From: Prinia subflava
Lineage: Eukaryota > Chordata > Aves > Passeriformes > Cisticolidae
Length of the DNA: 64,000 bases
Reading direction: 5' to 3'
Assembly (NCBI RefSeq): GCF_021018805.1
Contig: NC_086248.1
Span: forward strand, 50,473,485 to 50,537,484
The notes under the pieces were generated by a model. The model did no database searches, was not told where the DNA came from, and saw only the letters and a program-made list of their open reading frames with translations. Made by a program: the position numbers and the translations under genes. The first letter of the stretch is position 1; the number at the start of each line of letters is the position of its first letter. Of the stretch, positions 1 to 13,236 are shown piece by piece.

Positions 1-3000
1 AGCAGATAATACTGTGTGACTTTGAAATCATGGGATACCAGACCGTTTCACACATGATTTTCATTGCTGTTTGAGTTTCAGATGCTGAAGATGTATCTGG
101 ATGGCTGTAATGTTTACACAGTGTGTGCACTGGGTCTTGTTTGAGCTGTCGTGGAGTTTAAACCCTGAGCTAACTTGGCTTGGTAAGTGTACCTATGTAC
201 TGGAGCTGCACAGGGGTAGGAGAAGGAAAACATGGAGCAAAATGCATACAGATTATCTATGGCTCCACAAAGGACATAAAAAGATAAGTTTGTGCTATTT
301 CTAAAGTAGTCTTCACATAATTAGGTAGCATAGACAATGTATTTTTTTTACCTATAGGCACTTTTCAGTATGAAGTACATGCGTATATCAGCTTCCATCC
401 TCTCTACTCCCCTAAATATCTGGTTTGGTTTCCACTTACTTTTACAGCTTGCTAACGTATCAAGCTTGGCATGTCAAGAGCATGAGTTCCAAAGAAATGC
501 ACATAAGAGTATGTATTTAAAAGCAATTTAGCACACATAAGGAAGTAACCAAGTCCTACTAGGACTTTCCAATGTTACTAGCTACTGAAATCCCCATGAA
601 ATCCTCTTAGGTGGTATTTGTACTTTCAGGTATACAAAAATGGTCTCTAGCTTTAAGCAAGGCTGCAGTATAAAAAACTGTTTGATTTATAAGTGATTTA
701 ACAGAATCCTGAATGTATTTGACATGAAGATTTCAGAAAATAATTGCTTAGTTTCAGAAGACATCCTTTTGGGGTTGGCTAGCTTAACATATTCCTAAAA
801 AAATATTTACGACAATGGGAAAAGCTCAGATGGAGAGTTGTTCAGACTATTATGTTGCCACCAAGAACTGTTTTTTTGCTGTTTCCAGGGATATCAAGTT
901 TAGACTTAACCAATGTATATTCATTTAAAATCCAGATTTGTCCTGAGCATTAGGTAATTTCCCATCAAAAATGAAGGACGAGCTTTATAACTGTAATTTG
1001 AGAGCTGCTGATGGATTCACATTTTACTGAGTTAGAGAACTAGTATGTTTTATCTGAGCGTTTTGTATGCAAATTCTCAATTTTTCAACAGAACCATTCA
1101 AAAAAAAAAAAAAAAAAAAAGACAAGTCCTTCTAAAAAATGAAAGGAAGACACCCAAAAATCTACTGAAGATACATGTTTTTTCCCAAAAAAACTTGAGA
1201 GGGAATTTGGACTTTCTTTGCCTTCAATATAACTGGGCTGTAGAGCAAACTGAAGAAACAAAAATGAAGGCATAAAACCTGCCCCAAACAATCCAACTGA
1301 AATTTAAGCACAATTCCCAGCGAGGCATTAGTGTGTGTTTGAAATAATATCTTGCATAGAGCAACTCATGCCTTCTGTTCACAAACTCTGAAGCTCTGAA
1401 TTACACACAGTATCCTGCAAACAAATATTTTGTATCCCAGTGATCGTCCACTTCTGCATCTCAAGAATTTAAGCAAATCAGGTAATCTGTAAAACATTAA
1501 AACCTGCTCAGCACCATCAGGAAAGTCAACATTTGGACTCAAGGACTGGTATTCAGAGATTCTGGTTACAACATCATTGTAGCTTGCTATGCACTAGTAA
1601 TGGAGCTACCACTCCCTGTTTCTCTCCCAGGGGGGCAAAACACTCTCCCAGCTAACACAAATCAGGAGGCTTGCTGAGTTGCTGTTGGCAAGGCACTTTT
1701 CAGACCCTCTGGTAGAAGGTCTGTTCTGAATGCTGTGTTTCATCAATATACAGATTATAAAGCATATTTGTCAGATGGTGGCAGGTTTTGATCTATGGTC
1801 TAAAAGTAATCAGATCCCAGAATATTTTGCAGGGGCAAGACTTCAAGAGAAATTACTCTTGATGGAGCACCTTAGACAAGCAACCCATTTTTACATGTTA
1901 ATTTACATGCTGAAGCACAATATAAATGTTAAAATCCTAGATGACTTTGGAGCAGAAGAAAAATGTTCTCTTGTACTCCCTTCTGATCCAAACTTACGTA
2001 TAGCCTCAGTACTTACTCTTTTTTCAGATCTCTGGCATTTCTTGGGCTTCCATCACAGGCTCTAAATAAAAATTCTAGGGCACAAAGAACAATTCAGTGA
2101 CAGCTTAAGGCACCTTGCTTCTCATATAAAAACTGCCAAAATCAGCCTATTACAAATTAGTTGAAATAACAATAGATGTTATACCTTCAATTTTATGAAT
2201 GTTCTTTCAAAAATACTCTATTTTTAAATGGGAAAAACCCCACCCAACACCTATATAAGTCCCCCAAAACAATTAATTGGACTGCAGAGTGAATGACTGG
2301 TTCTGCAGTTTGGTTGAAACAAGATCCTAATTGCCTGTGGATGGGAAGGATAAAGGTCTATAGTAACACATCTGCTGGAAATAAAACATCCTTAAAGAAC
2401 TGTGCCTTAAATATCTGAGGGTATTTTGAATGAAAGATTTAATTGCCATTTTCACACTAATACAATCACATCAGAAGGGGAAAACAGACATAATTTCCCT
2501 AATTATATCTGCCAAAAAAGCTGAAGAAATTCTATTTGCATTACTGAAGTAAGAGAATATAAGTGTATCTATGAGCAGCTGGTTAAAACTTTCAGATGGC
2601 AAATTATGCATAGACACTTAAATGAGTTTTTACATGTCATGCTGTGATGAAGGGAATGTCTTCCAGCTGGGATGTAGTCAGAATAGCTGGTAAACTTTAT
2701 CACAGTATTATTTATCATTGTATTACTGCATCAATAATTTGAAAATATGACTATATCTTTTTTAATACCCAGCTTCCTCTGCTGGGCTCTGTGAGCTAAA
2801 AGCATAATTGCTGAATAGCATAGAGATTCCCTGAAATCCAGCCTTTTATTTCTCTGTTATGCTACTTCATTACCTTACTTTACTTCTAACAATATTTCTT
2901 TAAAAATTAGGCATAGGGAGTTCAAGCTCATTGACATTAAACAGATACCAGTTGTATTTATTGTTAACTTAGTTTCTGGTTTACAAAAGAAAAATATTAA

Positions 3001-3471
3001 TTCAGGGCAAATTTAAATATTAATCATATGTGAATTTGACGTTTACTGAAGAACTGCTACAATCTACCCTATCTCTCCCTTTCATTCCTCTTAGCTTTCA
3101 TTTTTATGATTTACACAGTTTTATTTATTTTCTGACCACCTGCTGACTCAGCTACTGACATACTTTAATTTAAATGAGATCTTTCACTGACATTAGTGGG
3201 AGAAATATGTGCAAAGAGACTTCCTTGAACCAGGAAGAATACAGAACAAGACAGAGACAGGATTAGCAATTATGAATACCTGATTATATAGGTTAGATAA
3301 GTGCTTAGCTTATTCAGATTCAGCAATTCTTTCTTTAACTGCTTTGACCTGTATGTCTATTGTAATTGCCTGGTGATTTCTACAAGGAATGAGTAAGCTT
3401 ATCCAATAAAGTGAAAAAAACCCAGACACTTGGAGGACACAGAGACAAAAGTGCATATAGAAATACATATA
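1..3471. other. Non-coding, no gene recognised
   Basis: AT-rich single-copy-looking DNA with stop codons in all frames at short intervals. The longest ATG-started frame here (1730-2065, 111 codons) shows no recognisable domain, no splice-site support and no compositional difference from its surroundings. Apart from the poly(A) run at 1100-1120 I see no repeat family, RNA gene or promoter. It could be intron or intergenic sequence; the window cannot tell which. Confidence 0.6.
1100..1120. repeat. Poly(A) run, 21 bases
   Basis: An uninterrupted run of 21 A. There is no recognisable SINE or LINE body upstream and no obvious target duplication, so it is more likely a mononucleotide microsatellite than the tail of a retroposed copy. 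It creates the lysine or phenylalanine runs seen in short open frames on both strands here, which are not genes. Confidence 0.9.
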
Positions 3472-3494
3472 ACACACACACATACACACACACA
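3472..3494. repeat. (CA)n microsatellite
   Basis: An alternating CA dinucleotide tract interrupted once by a T. It is the first part of a compound simple-repeat locus that continues, after a short T run, into an octamer array and then a TA tract. Confidence 0.9.
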
Positions 3495-3508
3495 TCTCCT
3501 TTTTTTTG

Positions 3509-3726
3509 ATATAGATATATATCTATATCTATATATCTATATATCTATATATCTATATATCTATATATCTATATATCTATATATCTATATATCTATATAT
3601 CTATATATCTATATATCTATATATCTATATATCTATATATCTATATATCTATATATCTACATATCTATATATCTATATACCTATATATCTATATATCTAT
3701 ATATCTATATAGATATGTAGATATAT
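3509..3726. repeat. (CTATATAT)n octamer tandem array
   Basis: A tandem array with period exactly 8. Consecutive units start at 3529, 3537, 3545 and so on to 3705, giving 23 units. Only the units at 3657 (CTACATAT) and 3673 (CTATATAC) carry a substitution, and the last unit runs out as CTATATAG. Both edges (3509-3522 and 3711-3726) carry the unit in reverse-complement style (AGATATAT), so the array is self-complementary and bounded by inverted copies. It is read through by an apparent 96-codon frame of Ile/Tyr/Ser repeats, which is an artefact of the array. Confidence 0.95.
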
Positions 3727-3732
3727 AAATTT

Positions 3733-3733
<1 letters not shown>

Positions 3734-3758
<25 letters not shown>
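3734..3758. repeat. (TA)n microsatellite
   Basis: A pure alternating TA tract of 25 bases directly after the octamer array, separated only by a few AT-rich bases. It probably arose with, or from, the neighbouring array by slippage. Confidence 0.9.
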
Positions 3759-3763
<5 letters not shown>

Positions 3764-6567
3764 GTTTTTCTTGTCTTACTCCTACTTGAACTTCTTGTAA
3801 TCAGTATAAGAAATAGGATATTTGCCTAACTGAACTCCTGATCTGCAACTGTGTGGCTATGCTTTGGTTCATAAGTTGTCTCAAAAATTCAGGCATCATT
3901 TACTCCATTTTATGGCAGTGGTTTCCATATTATGTTCCATTCTATGTGCCCATAGAAATTATTTTCACCTACTTACCAGGCTGATGATAATGGGATATAT
4001 GATTCTCTGACTCTATTTGTTAAAAAGTTTTCCAAGTTCTGGATCTGTTACTTGGTTTTGGGACACAATTTCTCATAGTTTCGATTATTTTAAGTCATGC
4101 TTTTCTTGTGTTTTCCTCATTGATATCTTTAATTATTAATTCTTTATTATTTTGTTTTCAGAAGCTTCATTTATCAAGGCCTTGTGAGCTCTTAAATTTG
4201 TAAATATTTTTTTATCAAATCTTTCATCAGAACTAGCCACTCTCATAATTTTAAAAAGATATTAGCAGAAAGAATCCCTTTTTTTAAATTTCCATTGACT
4301 TCTGTGACATCTACTGTCAGACATTTTATGGTTTCTTAAAAAATAATTGGTTTACTATTACACAATATCACAAGGAAGATTCAACACATATAGTTTCAGA
4401 TCTTTGTTTTTTACAGACTTGGTTTTGAAAAGTTTCCATAAATAATCACCATACCAACAGATGAAGCTTTTGAGATCGATTAATAACTATGTTAAAGAGT
4501 TTAACTGTCAAGCTGACATCATTCCAGCCACAGAGAATGATAACGTATGAATCAATAAGTAAAAAGTTTTGCCTGGTTATACAGACTGCTGTCTCAGTTT
4601 TGGGTTTGATCTGTCATTGCGTGTCAGCATTTTAAAACAGTCACATAGTAAATAGTAAAAATGAAAGAAAAATCATCATTTGTCTTGAACACTAGAATGT
4701 ATGCACACTTTAATAACTACCTAGAAAATAAATAGTAAGTAGCAAAACCTGCCGCAAACCTTGGCAGATGAAACTTGGTGCCCTTATTCATAAATCTATC
4801 AACTTCCAACTGAGTCAGCATTGTGCTAGCATGAGAGTCATTCTCATCTTTCTAAAATTAATTCCCTTGTGAAGAAAACATGAGTTCAGGGGATATACTT
4901 GATTAAATATGGTTACATTTTCACATCTGCCCTGGATTTTGGAAGGGCTTTTTCTGCTGTCAGTAAATAAGCAAACTTCTGACCATTTTTTTCTTACTGG
5001 TAAAAAATGTGCAATCCATGGAGCTTGTGTTATGTTATGTCCCAGGAACAAAGGAGTGCCATGGTGAATAAGAAGACACTTTAAAACCACCAGAGCTATC
5101 TCTTACATTCTGTATTGGCTGACTGAATAAATGAGGTGAGTTTTAACACACTATGTATTTTGTGTACTTCAGTTTGATTGCATATTTTAGTAAGACCTCA
5201 CTGTTGCAATAGTAAAATGTTCTCATTGAAAATGCAGTTGGTTTTCCAAAGTTGTTGGAAAACAGCATTGAGGCATGATACTCCTAGTCAATGGCAGTTG
5301 ATTGGTTCAGCTGTCTTTATGAGAAGCATTCATTTATGAGTAAACAGCTGGACTCTCCAGAAGCTGATCTGCACCTGTGCTGTCTTCAACACGCCCTGTT
5401 GGTAAATTCATTTCATTGGTTTTGCAACCTAGAGGAAAACTAAACCTGAAACCAAAATGGAATAGAGGTACTTGGTTTTGCAAGGACTGCCCACCAAGGA
5501 TTCAGATCCTTTCTACTACCATCACCTTTGCATAATGAAATCACTGATAAGACAAAAATTAATCGTATAAAATGCTGGCAAAGCCATCAGCTAATCTTGT
5601 CTCCTCCTAGAACTTTTCCCACTCTTCCCTGGAAGTGTGTTTGCTCTTCAGCTTCCATGACAAGCTCGGGAAAAGGAGCTGATCCTAATCATGACTGACA
5701 ACTTCCTCATTTAATTAGTTTTGAAATTCCAAACGGACAAGCAGTTTTCCTGAGATTTTTTTAGGAAAGTTTTGTACAGACTTTAGTGGCTATATTCATG
5801 GGGAACAGAGGAGGCACTGGAAGGGAGAAAGGAGGCATTTAATGATTCCACCTGTTAGTGTGCACAAGACTGCGTGATTATCCATTTACAGCAGCCAAAA
5901 TGGAAACAGCTGTCCTAGAACAATTTAGAACTTTATCCTTCACTTAACTGCGCAAATAAATAAAAATCCATTTCCAAAGCAAATTATTCTGGATACCAGC
6001 TAAAGGTATTTAACAAGTTATTTGTACTAAGGCTTTTGAAGTATTCACATTAATTCATATGTTTATCTTAAAAATAATTGCATGAGCTTTGATGTATACA
6101 AAGCTATGGGACACACAGAATGCAGGAAGGCATCTCCAGCACAACTGGGTGCAACTACCTAAATGCAGCTCAGCAATCAGCTTCCCTTGTTGCTGCTTTT
6201 CTAAGAGTCTGGATAAGAGATTGCCTGTGGTTGATGCCATGGTGCTTTGTAATGTGTCTCTGTCTGAGTATCTTTAAAGACATTTAAATGCTCAAAAAAT
6301 ATTATTTGGAATGCCTTGAGCTAGTACAGCCTGTCTACAGACTGAAACAACAGCTGTCTCATGTATTTTAAAAGTGCTGTCTCTACTGGTTTCCTCTCAG
6401 TATGAAAAGAAAATTACAAACATTAAAAGCCTTTTGGTACACAGAGATTTTGTACTTTTTTTGCCTGCAGTGCAATGCATTATGCTTTGAATTTAATCCC
6501 AAAGGTTCTGCTGTCTAAAGCAACAATGTGCATTTGGGAGGAAGTAGTTTTCTGAAGATGCAGAAAA

Positions 6568-6593
6568 GAAAGACACAGTGACCTGTGTCTTTC
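6568..6593. repeat. Perfect hairpin, 11-bp stem, 4-nt loop
   Basis: GAAAGACACAG at 6568-6578 is exactly complementary to CTGTGTCTTTC at 6583-6593, with loop TGAC. There is no T run after it and no gene beside it, so I do not call it a terminator. A smaller inverted repeat (TGACA, TGTCA) follows within 12 bases. Confidence 0.8.
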
Positions 6594-7189
6594 ATGACAG
6601 TGTCACAGGGTTTTTGAAACCAGCATGGATAATCCAAATATTTTAGCAGTAAGAAATCTGCAACAGCTTTCTTTTCTTAAAAACCATGTGCTGCCCAAAT
6701 GCCTCAACAGCACTTCTGTGGCGAGATGGGTGAATTCTCTTACCCCAAGCTATTATGGAACATCTGCTTCAATAAAAGATTTGAGGAACTCCCCAGTTCT
6801 CTATTCTCTCTTCTGCTCCCCACAGAGTGTGAAGACAAAGAGGATTTATTTGAAGCTGTGCTATGTCTTTAGACTACTTGAAAACCAAGGGAATTCTGTA
6901 CAGGCACTCTATTTCCATATGAACTAATTATTTTGTCCAACTGACTGACTTCTCTCTCCAGACACTTTTTTATTAGTTCTACTTAATATTGTCACTCAGT
7001 TCTCTATTTTGTATTTTCAGTACCTCCTCTTCATCATGTCCCATGATGTATTTTTTCAATTTGAAAGGTCTTCATCTCCTTGGGAGATCCCTTGTAGTTT
7101 AAAGAGGTTTCAACTCATTTATCAACTCTTTCCTCAGCAAGTATGTTTATAGAGTCATCTTCCTGTTCACAAGTTTCCATGAAACTTTA

Positions 7190-7315
7190 AAAATTATATT
7201 AATTAATTATTATAATACAGTTAAAATTTAACTTTCAAATCAATTATAATTATTAATTATTTATTTAAAATTATTGATTATAATTATTTATTATTTCTAG
7301 TTATGTTTCTTTATT
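7190..7315. repeat. AT-rich low-complexity tract
   Basis: Dominated by imperfect repeats of AATTA and TTATT, with many small palindromes and almost no G or C. This is low-complexity sequence; no origin, scaffold-attachment or promoter function can be supported from the bases alone. Confidence 0.75.
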
Positions 7316-8502
7316 AACTAAAACTGAAATTAGGTAACAAGTTAAAAATGTGTTAAGGAGAACATGCGGGCAGAATGAAGCACACATGTACAAAAATTTT
7401 TGAGTCTTCAGTCGTGAAGTATTCATACAGGAATAGGGAAAATACTGTCTTCCAGAAAAAGGGGTAGGGTGACCTTTTTAATGTTGAAACAATCTACTTA
7501 GAAATGGCAATAATAATAAACTCTTGAAAAAATTAAATTATGATCAAATAGCATGAGTCATTTTCCTGCTTTGAATTATTTGGTAGTTTATGGTGACAGG
7601 AAGCTCACTCATGGCTTCTCAGAATAAGACTAGGGGCTTTCCTGAATTTGTTTGATGCAGCTTTGCTGTACAGAGTTACTCAGACACTCAAGGTCTATTT
7701 CTATCTGGGACACTTCATCACATTGCAGAGTGATAATATAAAAGCAAACAAAACCCCCCCATCCTTGTTTTGTAATGCAGCACAAAAATAATATGAATTA
7801 TGGCTTAGCTCAGGTAGATGATATTAAATATGATGTCCCTTAAAAGCCTAGAGGGTTTAAATCACTGCAATAGTGTACATTGTAATGGCTTATGATGCTG
7901 TATGAGAAATGATCAGTGCTTCTCCTGCCTGTAACGCAGAAGAAAAATTTCCACAGTGGTGATGTGCTATGAACATAGTGAGCCCATAATTTCTCACATT
8001 CAGCTTAATTCTTAGCCTGAGTTTAATGAGCACAAAGCACACAGAACTGGTGAAAAGGACATTGGAAGGTTTTCTAGTGGGACTTGTTTTTTCAGATCTT
8101 GTCCAATCCTCCTTTTGACTAGAAGGTACTTTGCAAGTTCATCGTTATTCTAAAATATGTTGTTAAATGTTAATTAAGAAAAGAGAGTGACTCTAACTTT
8201 TAAACCAGTTTAGCTAAAATATATACTTGTTTCCTCATCCTAAACCAGCCTGAGATTGCAATACCTCCCTCCATAAGAATATTTTTCCCCATATTTTCAT
8301 GAAAACTAACTTTTCTATGTTGTTCTAGTTCAATTGACTATGATTTTGTATTTCAGTGAATAGACACTACTAGTCATTACACTAGTTGGTTCAGCCATAA
8401 TAAACAGAAGCAGCTCGAGGTCTCCATCAACTACCAGAGAACAACTGGACCGTAGCTGAGCTGTCATCATTGCTGCAGTGCCAAATCCAATTCTTTGGTC
8501 CC

Positions 8503-8544
8503 AATAAATAAATAAATAAATACATAAATACATAAATAAATAAA
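8503..8544. repeat. (AAAT)n tetranucleotide microsatellite
   Basis: About ten tandem AAAT-type units, with C substitutions near 8523 and 8531. Minus-strand open frames across it (tyrosine, leucine, phenylalanine and isoleucine rich) are repeat artefacts. Confidence 0.9.
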
Positions 8545-11500
8545 ACTTAAGACCAAACAATTCAGAGTCATGTTAAAAAAATTAATTCCTATCTGATTCA
8601 AGAAATCCTTTGACACTACCTGGTAGAATGAACCGAATTTTACTGCAGGTTGCATGTTTCATGATCACAAACTCCAGAACTTTCACTAAAAAATATGTAA
8701 GGTCTGGACATAAAAGCAAGAAGGTTTAAGCAATAATAGTAGAGAGTAGGTACAGATCTGCCTTGCTATTGCCATATCACACAACCTACCACACAGTGCC
8801 AGGTGATGTGAAAATTATGTTCTTTGAAGAGGTCAATAAAAGCCTTATGAACATTCTGCTTCAATAAGTCTTTTCTAGTGTCCACAGCAGAACTGTGTTA
8901 AAGAATCTTTCAAAGATATTTGCAGAGTGTATCTAAATGAAAGTGCTTCAATCTTCCAAATAGGAGGTAGAAAACATTTTAGCAGTATTTATTTACTCCT
9001 GAATGTTTGTTGAATAAATGAGACTGCCAGAAGTGTACTGTGAACTGCTCATTAATCCTTGCTCAGTTTCATAGTTGCAGAAGTTTGGCTTTTTTGGGAG
9101 AAAACTGTATTTCCCTGTAATATGAAGAACTTTAAATTATGTGCTTTGATGTTTTTCAAAATATGAAGTGTTAGCAAATATTCAATATGAGATGACTGGA
9201 AATAGAGGGTAGTGTGCAATTACACTGTGCCATATATTTTCCTGAAATAAATAACAGCTGGCCACTTATCCTATTATCTGGTTTTATTTTCAGTGAAAAA
9301 ACTATTTCATGACATATTTACCACTGACTGTCTAAGAAGGTCAAGGTTCTCTTATTCTCTGACAAACCACCACTGAAGCTGAAAACACGAATCAGAATCT
9401 GTTTTTCTAAGAAATAACAATACAATGAGGAAAGAAAATGATCTTAGGTTTGATTGAAAGCTTATTGGCTTAAGAAAAATGTTGCTATAAGTAATTCTAA
9501 AACTATAGAAAATCAAGGTTTGGATCATTATACCTGGGCCAAAAATAAATTACTCAATTTCATATCCAAAGGAAGAAGAGAAATATTGTCTTTTATGTAA
9601 GCATTTGCGCTCTGCTATTGCCATATAATGAGCTATAGGAATTTTAGAAAATGAGGCTGTGTCTTGTAAATCATCAAAAGTCCATGATGGGTAGTGAGGG
9701 GTAGTTTTCTTAGAAAGTTAATCGAGCTTACAATCCTATTAATAGTTGTTAGTTAATGTTGTTTTCTAGGATTACTGATCAATCAGTGCTGTATCTGTTT
9801 TGCAGCCATGGCACTGCCTTTATCGGATAGGATTTTATTCTCATATTCTAGATAAGATAAAAAATGTGTTTCCTTTTGTGTATAAGTATACATGAGAACC
9901 ATGATAAAGAGCTAAAACTTCAGAAGACAGGTGCAATACAGTGAAGGACAAATCTGTGCAAGTTTACTTTGCCTGACTATATTGCATTTAAGTCTTGTCT
10001 TGGAATTTGTGTTTCTAGTATTAGTTATATCCAAATATTTCAACTAAAACTTTCATCAAACAGCATTACTGTTTGAAGTACTGGGCTTCTGCTCCACATG
10101 CTTTGGCTTTGAACACTGAATCTAACACTGTATCTGTCTGACAGAGACTGTGAAACCAGCATTATAACTTCTGATCATTATTGATCTGGTGTACATGACT
10201 AAAAACTAAGATATCTTTGCTACTTTTATGAACTGCTGGAGTTTACCATATTTTTACCACACTTCAAATTTATTTGCAGTTGTTCTCTAATAGAAATTTC
10301 TGATTCATATTATCTTCAAAAAACTTCAAATGTAAATGTTTGGATTTTTTTTCTCTCCCCAGAATGTCCATCTGCATGATTGGTAGTGACATAGTATGCT
10401 GCTAGTAATGTTACTTACTATCCAGTCAAGAGCATGACCATATCTATGGATGTTTCATATCTACTCCACCTACTCAAAATTCTTTCTTCTTCTTCCATAC
10501 TAGTAGATGACTTTTGAAACTTATAGAAAAAGTGCACATAGACAAACATAAAAGCAGTAACTGAGGCTATCAGATTTAGAGGGAAGTGAGAGACAGGAAC
10601 AAGGCACAGAATAATGATATCAACTATATGTGCATAGTCTGTTCCTTGCAAAGTTTTAAAGTCCTAACTTTAAAATACAACTTTTATGTGTTGTGATTGT
10701 ATCCTTTTTAGGAGCCTTAACAGAATCTTCTCTGGTTTGGAGATGGAATTTGTTTCCCTGTGGAAGACTGCTCTGCACATCAGAACAAAATTTGGTGTCT
10801 CTGACTGTGGATGGAACTTTGGTTTCTCAACTGAACTGAATGAAGTAAAAGTCACTTGCACCATAGATCTTCTACAGTTCCTGTTAAAATGAGTCTCGCT
10901 GGACTTACCCCTCAGACTATCCACAGGTGGTATATAAGAAATACTTCACTGGTATTGCTAGTACACAATGAAAATCTTACTATTACTGCTAGTCCACCAA
11001 TAGCCAGTTTTTAACCAAATTTCTTATGCTAGAAGACTACTTCTTTTACCAGGTTATCTCCAGATGTTACTGAAACCGCTTATGGAAAAGAAAATCATTA
11101 AGGGTAAAATAAGGGTAAAGAGATCTTGACTGTATCTTGTATATAAATTCAGCCTCCATATAATAATTCATTTGAAGTTACGTAAAACTTGGCAAGGAGC
11201 CAAGTTTGTCCCAATGGCTGATAATTTCTTTCTCTGGTTATTAGATTCCTGTATTTACAATCATTTCTCATTCTCCTGATGTAATGTCATTTCTTGACAG
11301 ACCACCCATGATCATTTCATTTTCTCCACTGAGAAAACTGTGCCAGTCTATTCCTCTTTAATGAAGGAGCCATATATCACAACTTTTTAAAATCCTGATA
11401 AGCAATCAGATTTGATAATCCTGTAGTTCTTAACATACACTGCTGTAAGAAATTAAGCAGATTTTTAAAAGCTACTACATTTTTTAATAATCTTTTGACT

Positions 11501-13231
11501 TTCCTTATCATTTTTCCAGGCATATAAACAATATTGCTTTAAATACTGTGTACAGAACTTGAGTGGACACAATAAATTCAGAGGCAGTTTAAAACCTTGG
11601 TAACCTTCCCCTTGACAAGTTATCTAGCAATATTTATAGTTGGGAAATACAATTCAACCAGTAATCCAAGGAGGTTTTGCAGTCTCCATGACTAGAGATA
11701 TTCACAATTTACGTAGATAATGTTCCTGTCTAGCATTGAATTTAGTCCTTTTCTGAACTGGTGCCTGGGGAGGATGATCCTTTGAGCTGCCCCCCAACAT
11801 GAATTATTCTATGGAACTCTGATTTTTTAACCTTGCTACATGGGGGCATTTTAGTCAAATTGCATATACAGATGAAAGTTCTGTTGCTCAGACAGTTTTC
11901 AAACAAGGAATTCAGCATCCAGCTTATCTGTTCAGAATACACCAAGTTTTTATGAAAGCACTCCAGTTAAAGGACATATTTTTGTATCTATAGATGACTT
12001 CTAATTTTTGTCACTTTAATCTTTCAGAGTATTTATTTCAGATTAAAAATCTATAATAACACAGGATCTACCTTGAAGATTTTAATCTGAACTCTCAAAA
12101 TTTACAGTATGTGCCTAGCACCTTTCAGGGTGTCAGGTTAATTTCTGATTTCTACCAATTTAGTGGAACTTGGACAAAACTTTGGCCTTTCTCAATTACT
12201 TCTCAAAACATAGAGGAATGAACATTTTTATTTGGTTTTTGTGATTGAAACATACTTTTGTATCATGGGTAAAAAATTATGATCATAATTAAATTTTTGT
12301 CAGAAGTAATAACTTCATCCTCAATTTAACTTCAGTCTTGAAGAGAATAACTATATATTTCTGTGGAACTATAATAAAAATAATACTTGTTATAACTGTA
12401 CATTAATTTACTTAAAATATTTGTACACCTTTTTTGCTTTTATTTTCTGAAAATATTTTAATAAAAGTGAACATTAAGCCAACATTGCAGATCATTTGTG
12501 GCAAGTGGTTTTAGATCATAAATACAAGTATTCACATTGCTAACCTGATTATCAATATTTATGTTTGGCATTTAGGAATATTAAACAATGCCTTGAGATA
12601 AACTTTTTAACAGATTCAAAAAATAGTATCATGAATAACACATGGAAGTCCCTTAGTGCATAATTTTGACTAATCCTTGTGAAAAAAAATGCAATTTCAT
12701 AGAATACAAGTAAAAAGTGAAAGATATGAAAATAATATCAAAGGGAACAGGTTTATTAATCATTGCCTGGTTTAGATAACCTTTGGGTAAATATCCATTG
12801 AAATTACTGAGAGCTTTCCATGAATTAATGCTTGGAAAAAAACTGTAGAATGCTGCTTAGAAGCCTAAGAAATGAGAATTGAGCCTAAATGAGAATTTTT
12901 AAGGGAAGAGAAGAGAGACAGAATTTCTTGTTAAGGGCTGAGAAAGAGAGTCTTGTGATGGAAACCTCTAGTAATCTTATTCTAATTTCTTTTTACATCC
13001 AGCGAAGGAATGTGTTGAAGAAAAGGCTTATTTTTATGCATATCAGTGAAAAAAAGTTTGTATTTTTTTCATTTTCAATTGTCAATGAATAGTTTAAAAA
13101 TGATCCTTGAATTCTGAGAATAAGGTTCGATTCAGATTGAGAGATGACCATCATTACATTCTCCACTAATTTGGCATAAGACTACTGGATAAGCTAAGGG
13201 AAACAAAAGCGTTTTCTCTTGAGAGCCAAAA
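8545..13231. other. Non-coding, no gene recognised
   Basis: AT-rich sequence without a named repeat family, RNA gene or exon that I can support. Short open frames occur on both strands around 10.4-10.9 kb; the overlapping pair at 10686-10892 (+) and 10670-10924 (-) simply mirror one another. Confidence 0.55.
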
Positions 13232-13236
13232 CCACC
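13232..13236. repeat. Target-site duplication, left copy (CCACC)
   Basis: The five bases immediately before the LTR's TG are CCACC. They recur immediately after its terminal CA at 13898-13902. A 5-bp duplication is typical of some endogenous retrovirus classes, including ERVL and many ERV1 elements differ at 4 bp. Confidence 0.85.

Larger units (their letters stand above)
3760..8502. other. Non-coding, no gene recognised
   Basis: AT-rich sequence with no convincing exon, RNA gene or repeat family that I can name. Two local items are listed separately: a perfect hairpin at 6568-6593 and an AT-rich tract at about 7190-7315. The longest open frame (6625-6927, 100 codons) has no recognisable motif or homologue known to me. 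Confidence 0.55.

Noticed and set aside
1100..1120. Poly(A) tail of a processed pseudogene or SINE
   Set aside because: No recognisable body upstream and no flanking direct repeat.
3430..3720. 96-codon open frame of Ile/Tyr/Ser repeats
   Set aside because: It is the octamer array read as protein. The periodicity is in the DNA, and the frame ends where the array ends.
3472..3758. CRISPR-like repeat array
   Set aside because: The repeats are contiguous with no unique spacers; this is a microsatellite in vertebrate DNA.
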